Origin: a virus
Virus record (IMG/VR): IMGVR_UViG_3300035698_016830
Location: 41,937 to 105,936 of that record
Direction: 5' to 3' (one strand)
Length of the DNA stretch: 64,000 nucleotides
A program made the translations under genes and the position numbers. This document shows positions 50,291 through 57,685 of the stretch, piece by piece. Within the stretch, counting starts at the first letter, position 1, and every line of letters begins with the position of its first letter. Under the pieces are notes generated by a model. That model was not told where the DNA came from and did no database searches. It saw nothing but the letters and a program-made list of their open reading frames with translations.

Positions 50291-50742
50291 AACTTTTAGT
50301 GTATGATTTTGATGGCGTAATGACAGATAACAAAGTTCTTGTGACAGAAAATGGAATGGAGATCGTAATTTGTAATAGGAGTGATGGACTTGGGGTAAGA
50401 ATGATAAGAGAACTAGGGATAGAGCAACTTATTTTAAGTACTGAAACTAATCGAGTAGTCAAAGCTAGGGCTGATAAATTAAAATTAGACTCCATTTATG
50501 GTAGTACTAATAAATTGGAATCTTTAAAAGCTCATTGTGACTCACGAGATATAGAGTTAAAAGATGTCGCTTTTGTAGGAAATGATATAAACGACTTGGG
50601 GGTCATGAAAGCTTGTGGTGAATCCTGGTGTCCTCGTGATTCTCATCCAGTTATTTTAGATGCTGCTGATATGATCCTAACATCTTGCGGTGGTGCTGGG
50701 GTAGTCCGCGAATTAGCAGAAATATTAAAAGGAAGCTATTGA
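50287..50742 (+). CDS. KdsC-like HAD phosphatase
   Basis: 151 residues with the KdsC/C0-cap-less HAD pattern: YDFDGVMTDNKV (5-16), NRSDGLGVRMIRELGIEQLILSTE, KADKLKL-like part and VAFVGNDINDLGVMK (about 97-111). Relatives dephosphorylate KDO-8-P or nonulosonate-9-P and assemble as tetramers. With NeuB and NeuA it completes the phosphate-sugar version of the pathway. Confidence 0.86.
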   Translation: MKLLVYDFDGVMTDNKVLVTENGMEIVICNRSDGLGVRMIRELGIEQLILSTETNRVVKARADKLKLDSIYGSTNKLESLKAHCDSRDIELKDVAFVGNDINDLGVMKACGESWCPRDSHPVILDAADMILTSCGGAGVVRELAEILKGSY

Positions 50743-50790
50743 AAGTTGTATAACTAAGAAACGAATTACTTTTAAAGAAGGAACGCAGCA

Positions 50791-50970
50791 ATGAGTAAAG
50801 AACCTAATGATCAAGAACGGGCAGGCTTTTTATGGCCTTGTGATGAAGGCTCTGTAGAAGAAGCTGGATATGAAGTTATAAATGCAAACACTGAAGATTA
50901 TAGAAAACAGTGGTGGGAGATTCTTTTACAAAGAATGGAAAGAAGAATATATAAAGGAATGCAACAATGA
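50791..50970 (+). CDS. small hypothetical protein, 59 aa
   Basis: MSKEPNDQERAGFLWPCDEGSVEEAGYEVINANTEDYRKQWWEILLQRMERR...; acidic head and helical, basic tail. AAAGAAGGAACGCAGCA before ATG; ATGA overlap with the next gene. Confidence 0.58.
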   Translation: MSKEPNDQERAGFLWPCDEGSVEEAGYEVINANTEDYRKQWWEILLQRMERRIYKGMQQ

Positions 50971-51614
50971 AACAAGGGCTAACAAAAAGGCGCATACCCA
51001 ATAAATCACAAACCAAAATCATCATTCTAATGCCAGCACCATTAGACAATAAAATTGATGCTGGCGCTGCAATATGGTGTTCACACCAATTGTCTAAGTA
51101 TAATTGTGTTTGGGAAGTCATCCCAGCACGGCAGGCAGAGGATGCTAGGAACTTCGGAATACAAAAATACATAGGGGATCAGACCTTCACACATTTCTTT
51201 TTCTTGGATGCGGACACCATACCACCTATGAACTGCCTTGACTTGCTGTTAAGGCGTGATAAGGCCTTTGTGGCTGGCGTTACCCCTATTTACGACTGGA
51301 ACACTAAGAAGAAGATGTGGAACGTGTCTATGAGCGATTCTGAGACCAAGAAGGCAATGCTCAGCCGTGATCCTGATGAGCTACCTGGAGTTATGTTCCA
51401 AGCTAAAGGTGTTGGTGGAACCACAATTCTTGTAAAACGACAATTGATCTTAAAAATGGAAAGACCTTATTTTGCTACTCGTAGAGATGCAGATGGCAAC
51501 TTGACGATGAGTGAAGATTTGTACTTTACAAATGAAGTTCAAGCTTATGGATATAAATTGTGGATTGATCCAAAGGTAAAGTGTGTTCACAGACAAACCA
51601 ATGCGTTGGAATAG
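50967..51614 (+). CDS. GT-A glycosyltransferase-like protein 5
   Basis: 215 residues: IIILMPAPLDNKIDAGAAIW, ARNFGIQKYIGDQTFTHFFFLDADTIPP with DAD (about 75-79), VGGTTILVKRQLILKM and YFTNEVQAYGYKLWIDPKVKCVH. This is a family common in phages and environmental viruses. Last enzyme of the cassette. Confidence 0.8.
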   Translation: MKQGLTKRRIPNKSQTKIIILMPAPLDNKIDAGAAIWCSHQLSKYNCVWEVIPARQAEDARNFGIQKYIGDQTFTHFFFLDADTIPPMNCLDLLLRRDKAFVAGVTPIYDWNTKKKMWNVSMSDSETKKAMLSRDPDELPGVMFQAKGVGGTTILVKRQLILKMERPYFATRRDADGNLTMSEDLYFTNEVQAYGYKLWIDPKVKCVHRQTNALE

Positions 51615-51625
51615 AAAGGAATAAG

Positions 51626-51823
51626 ATGATTGACTCAAAATTTAAGTCAGGTTTATGTTCTTTAATAAATAAGTTCTCTGTTGAGAATGAATGTGATGTA
51701 CCAGATTTTATCTTAACAGATATGATTTGTGATATGATAAATTCTGTTGGTAAACACACAAAGCGAGCTTTAGATTGGCATGGTTGTGATTCTGTTACTC
51801 ACCCAGCAAAGGTAGGAGATTAA
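51626..51823 (+). CDS. hypothetical protein, 65 aa
   Basis: Not recognised; acidic with three Cys. GAAAGGAATAAG before ATG 51626. Confidence 0.55.
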   Translation: MIDSKFKSGLCSLINKFSVENECDVPDFILTDMICDMINSVGKHTKRALDWHGCDSVTHPAKVGD

Positions 51824-51824
51824 T

Positions 51825-52007
51825 ATGGCTGAACCTAAATCATTCAGACAGGTTAAATCATGTGCAGAATATTGCAATTATTACAACTTACAAGATCAGT
51901 GTGGTCTTATCATGCCCTGGTGTAGTTTACATAAGTTTGAAATAGATGCCGATGACCCAAATAACGTTGTCTGTGATGATTATTGTGAAGAGGATGAAGA
52001 ATTATGA
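51825..52007 (+). CDS. small Cys-rich acidic protein, 60 aa
   Basis: Six Cys (CAEYC, CGL, CSL, CDDYC) and an acidic tail EEDEEL. Likely metal binding. Stop overlaps the exonuclease start (ATGA). Confidence 0.55.
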   Translation: MAEPKSFRQVKSCAEYCNYYNLQDQCGLIMPWCSLHKFEIDADDPNNVVCDDYCEEDEEL

Positions 52008-52930
52008 AAAAGAGATTTAGATTAAAAGGTAGTGTAACACCAAAGACAAAAACAAAGAAGAGAACAAGACTGCAACTGAACAAACCTAAGCTGATGATTG
52101 TCGATGGACACAGCCAGTTATACAGGGCTTTTTATTCGAAGACCCCTGACATGAGTATGGGTGGCATTCCTACAAAAGTGATTTTTATGTTTCTGCGTAT
52201 GCTGTTCGCAACTATAAAAGATATGAAACCTACCCATTTGGTAGTTACTTTTGATGGTCCAACAGCAAAGCTATGGCGGACAGATATATATCCAGATTAT
52301 AAGGGTACCCGTGATCATACAGGGGAGGAGTTTGAAGACTTTTTTAAGCAAGTAGCTGCCGTAAAAGAAATACTGACTGCTCTAGGAATAACTCAGATTA
52401 CAGGAGTGAAAGAAGAAGCGGATGATCTGATCGCTTCAATTGCTAAAAGAGCTGAATTGGAAACTGATCTTGATACTGTTATTATTTCCAGAGACAAGGA
52501 TATTGAACAAATAGTTTCAAAACGTGCTATCATGTTTGACCCACAAAATGAAACTTATCGTACAGTTAAATCCATTACAGAGGCCAGGGGTTTTGGCCCT
52601 GGATATGTGGCTCGTTATCTTGCTATTGCTGGTGATACTACGGATAACATTCCTGGTGTGAAGGGAATAGGGGAAGTGGGGGCAACAAAATTACTACTGA
52701 AGTACAATTCTATTGGTGGTATCTATCAGCATTTAAAAGATATGTCTGTGTTCCAGAGAGGCAAATTTGAGGAAGCGAGGGATAAATTACCTTTGTACAT
52801 GCGACTCGTAACTCTTAATAATGCCGTTCAATTGCCGTTTTCCATAGAAGATTTGGTTTTTAAAGGGCCTGATTATGATACTGCCAAACCCCTATTGAAA
52901 CGATATGGATTTCGTAAACTTTCATCATAA
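52004..52930 (+). CDS. 5'-3' exonuclease, FEN/PolI-N type
   Basis: Structure-specific 5' nuclease that removes RNA primers and flaps. 308 residues: MIVDGHSQLYRAF (31-43), VTFDGP (81-86), YKGTR, EEADDLIA (137-144), VIISRDKDIEQ (159-169) and the helix-hairpin-helix GDTTDNIPGVKGIG (about 213-226). All metal-binding acidic residues appear present. No polymerase part. The basic N-terminal 25 residues are an extension. Confidence 0.93.
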   Translation: MKKRFRLKGSVTPKTKTKKRTRLQLNKPKLMIVDGHSQLYRAFYSKTPDMSMGGIPTKVIFMFLRMLFATIKDMKPTHLVVTFDGPTAKLWRTDIYPDYKGTRDHTGEEFEDFFKQVAAVKEILTALGITQITGVKEEADDLIASIAKRAELETDLDTVIISRDKDIEQIVSKRAIMFDPQNETYRTVKSITEARGFGPGYVARYLAIAGDTTDNIPGVKGIGEVGATKLLLKYNSIGGIYQHLKDMSVFQRGKFEEARDKLPLYMRLVTLNNAVQLPFSIEDLVFKGPDYDTAKPLLKRYGFRKLSS

Positions 52931-52973
52931 TTACATAAATTATAGATATTACATAATTTTTACAATAATTATG

Positions 52974-53002
52974 TTGACAATGTAGCCGATATTCATTATT
53001 AT
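52974..53002 (+). promoter_or_regulatory. sigma70-type promoter, module copy 5
   Basis: TTGACA (52974-52979), spacer ATGTAGCCGATATTCAT, TATTAT (52997-53002), AT-rich upstream element, leader TTTGAAAGGACAAGAAA before ATG 53038. Nearly identical to copies 1-3 although 40 kb away. Confidence 0.87.
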
Positions 53003-53037
53003 ATGTATAGTTAATAAGCATTTGAAAGGACAAGAAA

Positions 53038-53415
53038 ATGATTGAACATGAATGTAGAGAAGTTGTTGGAGAACTGGTTAATTATCTGAATCAAGAGTTA
53101 CTAAATGGGTGGTTCAAAACTTGGCAGTTATCATTTTATACGCAGGCCTATGCAGGCCCTCAGGTTAAACCAGGGGAACAAAGAGAAAGTTACGACGTTG
53201 AAATGGTCAAAGGGTTGGGTCCGTTGATAGACACTATACGTGACATAGCGTACCCACTTTATTTCCCTAACAACACGAAAAAGATGATGGCATTGATATC
53301 AGTAGCGTATTCAGCATTTATGTTGAAACGTGACGATATATCCCGTTTCATAAAATTGGTAAGACTGACCCTCTCGATTGAGAACGAAGTAAGGGATTTG
53401 GATTACGCAAAGTAA
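53038..53415 (+). CDS. hypothetical protein, 125 aa, behind promoter module 5
   Basis: Not recognised; mostly helical, with Trp/Tyr-rich centre (WQLSFYTQAYAGPQVKPGEQ). Shared leader GAAAGGACAAG. Confidence 0.62.
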   Translation: MIEHECREVVGELVNYLNQELLNGWFKTWQLSFYTQAYAGPQVKPGEQRESYDVEMVKGLGPLIDTIRDIAYPLYFPNNTKKMMALISVAYSAFMLKRDDISRFIKLVRLTLSIENEVRDLDYAK

Positions 53416-53455
53416 TCACCTACAATATCTCAAAAGCTTTTGAAAGGGCAGAAAG

Positions 53456-53650
53456 ATGAAAATAGAAGTTGATATTAAAACCAGGGGCACTATATGCTGT
53501 GACATAAAATGTCCTATGCTTCTCACTTCTCGCTTTGGTACTTTGTACCATTGCCGTCTATTCAGCGAGGAGATACCGGACCAACATGGACTTGCAAATG
53601 ATATGAGAGGTATCTACAGACACAAGAAATGCCTTAACAATAAGGTGTAA
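53456..53650 (+). CDS. small Cys-rich protein, 64 aa
   Basis: CCDIKCPML near the N-terminus and two later Cys suggest a metal site; beta-like. Leader TTTGAAAGGGCAGAAAG. Not recognised. Confidence 0.55.
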   Translation: MKIEVDIKTRGTICCDIKCPMLLTSRFGTLYHCRLFSEEIPDQHGLANDMRGIYRHKKCLNNKV

Positions 53651-53664
53651 AACTCTAAAAATTG

Positions 53665-53670
53665 TATAAT
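53665..53670 (+). promoter_or_regulatory. putative promoter -10 of capsid leader RNA
   Basis: TTGTATAAT in an A-rich context 15 bases after the last small gene; would start RNA near 53677, just before the leader peptide. TATAAT perfect, -35 not convincing. Confidence 0.4.
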
Positions 53671-53702
53671 TGAATAAAAGAAGAACTGATATTCAAAAAG
53701 AA

Positions 53703-53790
53703 AGGTCTAAGGTGATTAAGATGGACAGACGCAAACGCCAAAGCCGGCAATAAGTAAGCGCTCTTATAGCACCTACTTATTATTAGACCT
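53703..53790 (+). ncRNA. structured leader RNA with basic decapeptide
   Basis: Outer stem AGGTCTAA (53703-53710) / TTAGACCT (53783-53790) and inner stem AATAAGTA (53749-53756) / TACTTATT (53774-53781). Between the 5' arms lies an 11-codon frame at 53721-53753 with AAGGTGATTAAG before its ATG, coding MDRRKRQSRQ; its TAA is in the inner stem. A terminator follows 20 bases later, so the unit looks like an attenuator or a short RNA. Confidence 0.5.
53721..53753 (+). CDS. leader peptide MDRRKRQSRQ
   Basis: Ten residues, six of them Arg or Lys. Ribosomes on this frame would open or block the hairpin described at 53703-53790. Only the RBS and context support it. Confidence 0.35.
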   Translation: MDRRKRQSRQ

Positions 53791-53811
53791 AGGAATAAGA
53801 AGAATTCACTT

Positions 53812-53841
53812 AGCCTCCCTGCAACAGGGAGGCTTTTTCTT
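53812..53841 (+). terminator. intrinsic terminator upstream of capsid operon
   Basis: AGCCTCCCTG (53812-53821) / CAGGGAGGCT (53825-53834), 3-base loop, TTTTCTTG tail. GC-rich, canonical. Confidence 0.93.
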
Positions 53842-53941
53842 GTAATAAAATAAAAGAATTATCTTGATTTTCTTTGGATTAATCTATTAAATAAATAATG
53901 AAGATACTTCTGACTGAGTCAGATAGTAGAATCGGCCCTGA

Positions 53942-53996
53942 GGGTCTTAACTTTGGTTTAGTGATCAGTGTTTGTTAAGGCCCCTAAAATGAGGGG
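53942..53996 (+). promoter_or_regulatory. alternative hairpins in major-capsid 5' leader
   Basis: GGGTCTTAAC (53942-53951) pairs with GTTAAGGCCC (53974-53983; one G-U). CCCCT (53981-53985) can instead pair with AGGGG (53992-53996); the two share CCC, so they exclude each other. Upstream CTGAC(TGA)GTCAG adds a third stem. The 200-base untranslated leader of the capsid gene is otherwise without genes. Confidence 0.6.
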
Positions 53997-54031
53997 TAGA
54001 TTTTAATAACTCAGTTTTAGGAGTATGTATT

Positions 54032-56224
54032 ATGAGTAGGTACCCCCTCGTAGGGTCGAACACCCTCACCGAAGTCGTTCCCCAGCTTTTGGCGCAAGGC
54101 CTTTTGGCTTTACGCGAGAATGCAGTTATGCCGCGTCTGGTCAATCGTGGTTATGATGCACTGGCTGGGCAAAAAGGTTCAACAATTGACATTCCAATTC
54201 CTTCTGCCATTGCGGCACAGGCCGTTTCTCCAGCTACTACTGCGGCAACCACCGGGACGATGACCCCCACTAGTGTTAGCTTGGAAATGGATCAGTGGTA
54301 TGAGGCCCCGTTAGGTAAAAAGGCGGCTTAAAGGAGTGATCCTTTTCGAATAATCGGATGAATTTAAACTGGAAATAAAAATGATACTGACAAAAGCAGA
54401 AAAACTAAGTACTGATTATCAGAATCATTTCCAGCAGGGAAAGCTAAGCCTTTTACAAAATAGCGTAAAAGATATGCCAATCCTGAGCCAAGTCCTGTTT
54501 GCTAACAGGAACGGTCAAGAGACTAGCAAAGTAAATAGTAACTATGAATTGGGAGCATTCCCGATGGACTTGAAATTGTCAGACAAAGAATTGAATTATG
54601 CTTTATTTGGTTTGATTTATGGTGATGGTCATTATCGTGATGGCTGGATTAACATAACTCATTCTAAACAAAAGTTTTATGTGAATTGGTTGGTTAAGTT
54701 TTGTAAACTCAATAATTTGAGATATACAGTACGATATGATGTAAAGTCTAAAGGTACTTTTGGTTCCTATATTCGAGACAAAATTTATATTAAAGTAAAG
54801 GATAGACGTCACTTTGATAAATTTGGTCGTATCTATAACTCAAAAACTGGAAAACGTGAAGTTTCTGGGTATGTCTTAAATAGGTTGAGCACATTATCTT
54901 TACTTTTTTGGTATTTAGATGATGGTAGTTTGTGTGTTAGAACCAAGGAAAATAAAACCAATCGTTTTATCCATTTAGCAACACATGCTTTTTCTTATGA
55001 TGATAATGTTAAGATTCAGAGTATGTTTAAGAAACGCTTTGATATTGACACTTTAATCCATAAAGAAAAAGGGCTTACTGGTAAAACATTGTATCGCATT
55101 TATATTAATGCTACGAACACTAGAAAATTCTTTGAAGTTATTTCAAGTTGGTTACAGTTTGTACCCATTGAGTTTAATTACAAATTCAATATGAAATATG
55201 TACCAAATAGATTAAAAGCATCTGTTTGGTACTCTGAAAGGTACAACGGTTTACTGAAATTAGCGTCCGACATCTCAAATAGAGATGGTGATATAGTCCA
55301 CGCCTTATAGAAATATAGGGACTACGTGTTTTTCTTACAGATAAAGAGTTGGAAGAAGTCATGGATGGGACTATTCCAATGCAAGCTAGCGAAGCTGTAA
55401 AGGCTCTTGCTAACAACGTTGACAACTACATCCTGGCCCTCTATAAGGGTGTATACGGATGGCAAGGTACCGCTGGTACTACGCCCTTTGGCTCTTCAAC
55501 TACTGCTGATGCGACTGGCTTGCGAAAAGTGCTCAATAACCAATTGGCTCCGTTGACTGATCGACGAGTTGTATTTGATCCTGATGCTGAAGGTGCTGCT
55601 TTGGATCTGCGAGCATTCCAAGATGGTTCTTATAGTGGATCTTATGATGCGCTTACAAATGGCAATTTGAATCGGAAGCTTGGCTTTGATTGGTTCATGA
55701 ATCAGAATGTCACAGAGCACACAGCAGGCACAGCAGCTGTTACAGGCGTAACTGTCACTTGTACTGATGCAAATATTGTGGGTGATACTGAAGTTACGAT
55801 GGTGGTTGCATCTTCTTCAGCTACTTTAACAGCAGGCGATATTGTCACCTTTGCTGGACACTCACAAACTTATGCTGTATCCACAGCAGTTACTTTAGAT
55901 GTTACTGGCGTTGCTGTTACAATTACTCCTGGTCTGACTACGGCTGTTGATGGCTCTAGTACGGCTGTAGCTGTAACTGTTAAACAGGACCATGTTGTCA
56001 ATCTTGGTTTCCATCGTGATGCCATCGCATTCGCTAATAGACCTCTTAGTGCCAACAAGGCAGATCAGCTTGGGTCTATCATTCAGAGTGGTGTTGATCC
56101 TATTTCTGGTCTTGTGCTCAGACTTGAGGTTAGTCGAGAACACAAACAAACCAGATATAGTTATGACATCCTCTATGGTGCCGAACTGGTCAGGGCTGCG
56201 TTAGCCGCACGTCTTGCTGGATAA
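54032..56224 (+). CDS. major capsid protein, P22 gp5-like, split by group I intron
   Basis: Join of exon 1 (54032-54311) and exon 2 (55329-56224), 391 residues. The junction restores EAPFFLTDKELEEVMDG. N-terminal NTLTEVVPQLLAQGLLALRENAVMPRLVNRGY and GSTIDIPIPSA, and C-terminal GFHRDAIAFANRPL and LVRAALAARL, match the P22 coat family. Residues about 230-315 hold a Thr/Val/Ala-rich insertion, equal to the position of the P22 insertion domain. Followed by a terminator, so the capsid mRNA can be made alone in large amount. RBS TAGGAGTATGTATT. Confidence 0.9.
54312..55328 (+). other. group I intron in the major capsid gene
   Basis: 1,017 bases. Exon 1 ends in U and the intron ends in G, as required. 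P1: exon CCGU pairs with intron GCGG (about 54323-54326) with U-G at the splice site. P7: GACTA (54521-54525) with TAGTC inside GATATAGTCC (55290-55299), the phage group I core signature; a final GAAATATAGGGAC lies near the 3' end. Splicing gives an uninterrupted 392-codon frame. Confidence 0.9.
54564..55310 (+). CDS. LAGLIDADG homing endonuclease in intron
   Basis: 248 residues from ATG 54564 (GGGAGCATTCCCG before it); the frame is open back to 54381, but that part overlaps the intron core. First LAGLIDADG helix LNYALFGLIYGDGHY, second LSLLFWYLDDGSLC, the acidic residues of both (Asp in GDG, DD) present. Cuts intron-less alleles so that the intron spreads. The 3' end of the frame overlaps the P7 strand. 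Confidence 0.9.
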   Translation: MDLKLSDKELNYALFGLIYGDGHYRDGWINITHSKQKFYVNWLVKFCKLNNLRYTVRYDVKSKGTFGSYIRDKIYIKVKDRRHFDKFGRIYNSKTGKREVSGYVLNRLSTLSLLFWYLDDGSLCVRTKENKTNRFIHLATHAFSYDDNVKIQSMFKKRFDIDTLIHKEKGLTGKTLYRIYINATNTRKFFEVISSWLQFVPIEFNYKFNMKYVPNRLKASVWYSERYNGLLKLASDISNRDGDIVHAL

Positions 56225-56243
56225 TAAGTTCTTTCCTTCTTCG

Positions 56244-56290
56244 CTACTGGGGAGCTATAGCCCGGCTCCTCAGTAGTTTTGTTTTTTTTT
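56244..56290 (+). terminator. intrinsic terminator after major capsid gene
   Basis: CTACTGGGGAGC (56244-56255) / GCTCCTCAGTAG (56265-56276; one G-U), 9-base loop, then TTTTGTTTTTTTTT. Confidence 0.95.
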
Positions 56291-56319
56291 TAATTAAATT
56301 AGGTGTAGGAGATAAGATA

Positions 56320-56571
56320 ATGATTAAAGCCATACCAACTATCAGAGTAAAATTACTTGAAAATAGCAAAATCATGATAATCAATGAAACAGATTTTAAT
56401 CCTGTTTATCATGAAATAGTAGCAGGTGACCCAGAAATTCCTTCCGCTATTGATACCTATAGGAAGAATAAAAAAGAAGGTGCGTCAAGTAGAAAGAAGC
56501 TTCTAGTAGATACTACTAAGAAGAATAAGGTTAAAAAAGTAGCAGTAAGGCGAAGAGCCAAGCTTGCTTAA
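56320..56571 (+). CDS. small basic head-region protein, 83 aa
   Basis: N-terminal half is a short beta segment (TIRVKLLENSKIMIINETDF), the C-terminal half is a Lys/Arg-rich tail ending RRRAKLA. Place and build resemble small proteins downstream of capsid genes; the tail could touch DNA. RBS TAGGAGATAAGATA. Confidence 0.6.
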   Translation: MIKAIPTIRVKLLENSKIMIINETDFNPVYHEIVAGDPEIPSAIDTYRKNKKEGASSRKKLLVDTTKKNKVKKVAVRRRAKLA

Positions 56572-56593
56572 TTTATATTAAAGGATATTTTCG

Positions 56594-56731
56594 ATGGCAA
56601 TTACATGGACACCAATAACGACACCACTGAATGTTGCGGCATATTCGGAATCTGCAAGCGCAAGCGCCTCACCTTCAGGGGTATCATCAGGTAGTTTTGC
56701 GATCTTTGGAGGTGATATAATCAATGGATAA
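56594..56731 (+). CDS. small Ser/Ala-rich protein, 45 aa
   Basis: MAITWTPITTPLNVAAYSES then ASASASPSGVSSGS. Low complexity and short; AAAGGATATTTTCG before the ATG. Similar short proteins precede tail connector genes in other phages. Overlaps the next gene by 8 bases. Confidence 0.55.
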   Translation: MAITWTPITTPLNVAAYSESASASASPSGVSSGSFAIFGGDIING

Positions 56732-57128
56732 AGTATCCGTCATAATTCCTGGAAGGTGCGAACAGTACTTCCAACAAACAATAGATAGTGTGTTGGCATC
56801 TGCCACAGGCGATGTTGAAGTTATTGCCATTGTAGATGGCTATGAACCTGATCCTCCTTTAATAGCAAAAGATAGTAGAGTAAAACTTATAAAGCTTGAA
56901 AAATCTATTGGACAAAGGGCTGCCTATAATTTAGGTGTCAGAGAATCAACAGGTAAGTATGTGATAGAGGATTTAAGAAGTGGTAGTTATTTAAAAAGAT
57001 TGAAAAGACCTAAAGATGTACCACGAACAACGGATGTGCTTAAAAAATACGTGGATGATATCCATCAGAAAGCTGAGATTCGTTGCATGTCACATTACTA
57101 TGATATCTGTTTCTTGGAGAAATTATAA
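56724..57128 (+). CDS. truncated glycosyltransferase-2 fused to unrelated C-terminus
   Basis: Residues 1-76 are a perfect GT2 beginning (VSVIIPGRCEQYFQQTIDSV, IGQRAAYNLGVRESTGKYV) but stop exactly before the expected DxD metal motif. From residue 77 a different, basic segment follows (IEDLRSGSYLKRLKRPKDVPRTTDVLKKYVDD) ending in the structural block. A GT without DxD is unlikely to be active, so this is a deletion fusion or a repurposed fold. Confidence 0.65.
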   Translation: MDKVSVIIPGRCEQYFQQTIDSVLASATGDVEVIAIVDGYEPDPPLIAKDSRVKLIKLEKSIGQRAAYNLGVRESTGKYVIEDLRSGSYLKRLKRPKDVPRTTDVLKKYVDDIHQKAEIRCMSHYYDICFLEKL

Positions 57129-57685
57129 TGGGTTGTCAAAGTAGCGTCATATTAGGTAAAAATTTAACTTTTTCGGTTATGACACATGACCCAGATGATG
57201 GAACGTTGATCGATGCAGATGCTGTGCCCTCATATCTTGTCTATGAAGATGATAGTGATGTAGAGTTAGCTATATCTGGAAATATGGCAAAGCACGATAC
57301 AAAAACTGGCTTCTACTTAAAGAAGATTGCCTGCACTACAGCAAATGGTTTTGAAATAAATAAAACATATACAATCCATATTACTGCTGATGTTGCTGGT
57401 GATACTGGTGGTATAACATTTGCCTTCCGTGTTGCTTCTGCTGCTGTTGGGTCGGGACCAGTAGAATGGACGTACACTGCTACTGATTCAACTACCGCAT
57501 TGCCAATTGCTAATGCTACGGTATACGCAGGCACATCAACTTTATTAGCAAATGTAACGTATCAAGCGACAACAAATGATTTTGGTATTGCTACCTTTTA
57601 TCTAACAGCAGGAACTTGGTATTTTTGGCCTATTAAATCAGGTATAAATTTCGGTACGCTACCGGATTCGGAGGCAGTTGTGTAA
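57128..57685 (+). CDS. structural protein with Ig-like domain
   Basis: 185 residues. First half is a beta sandwich (NLTFSVMTHDPDDGTLIDADAV); second half resembles carboxypeptidase-regulatory/Ig-like domains (NATVYAGTSTLLANVTYQAT, DFGIATFYLTAGTWYF). Such proteins decorate heads or tails. ATG overlaps previous stop. Confidence 0.65.
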   Translation: MGCQSSVILGKNLTFSVMTHDPDDGTLIDADAVPSYLVYEDDSDVELAISGNMAKHDTKTGFYLKKIACTTANGFEINKTYTIHITADVAGDTGGITFAFRVASAAVGSGPVEWTYTATDSTTALPIANATVYAGTSTLLANVTYQATTNDFGIATFYLTAGTWYFWPIKSGINFGTLPDSEAVV

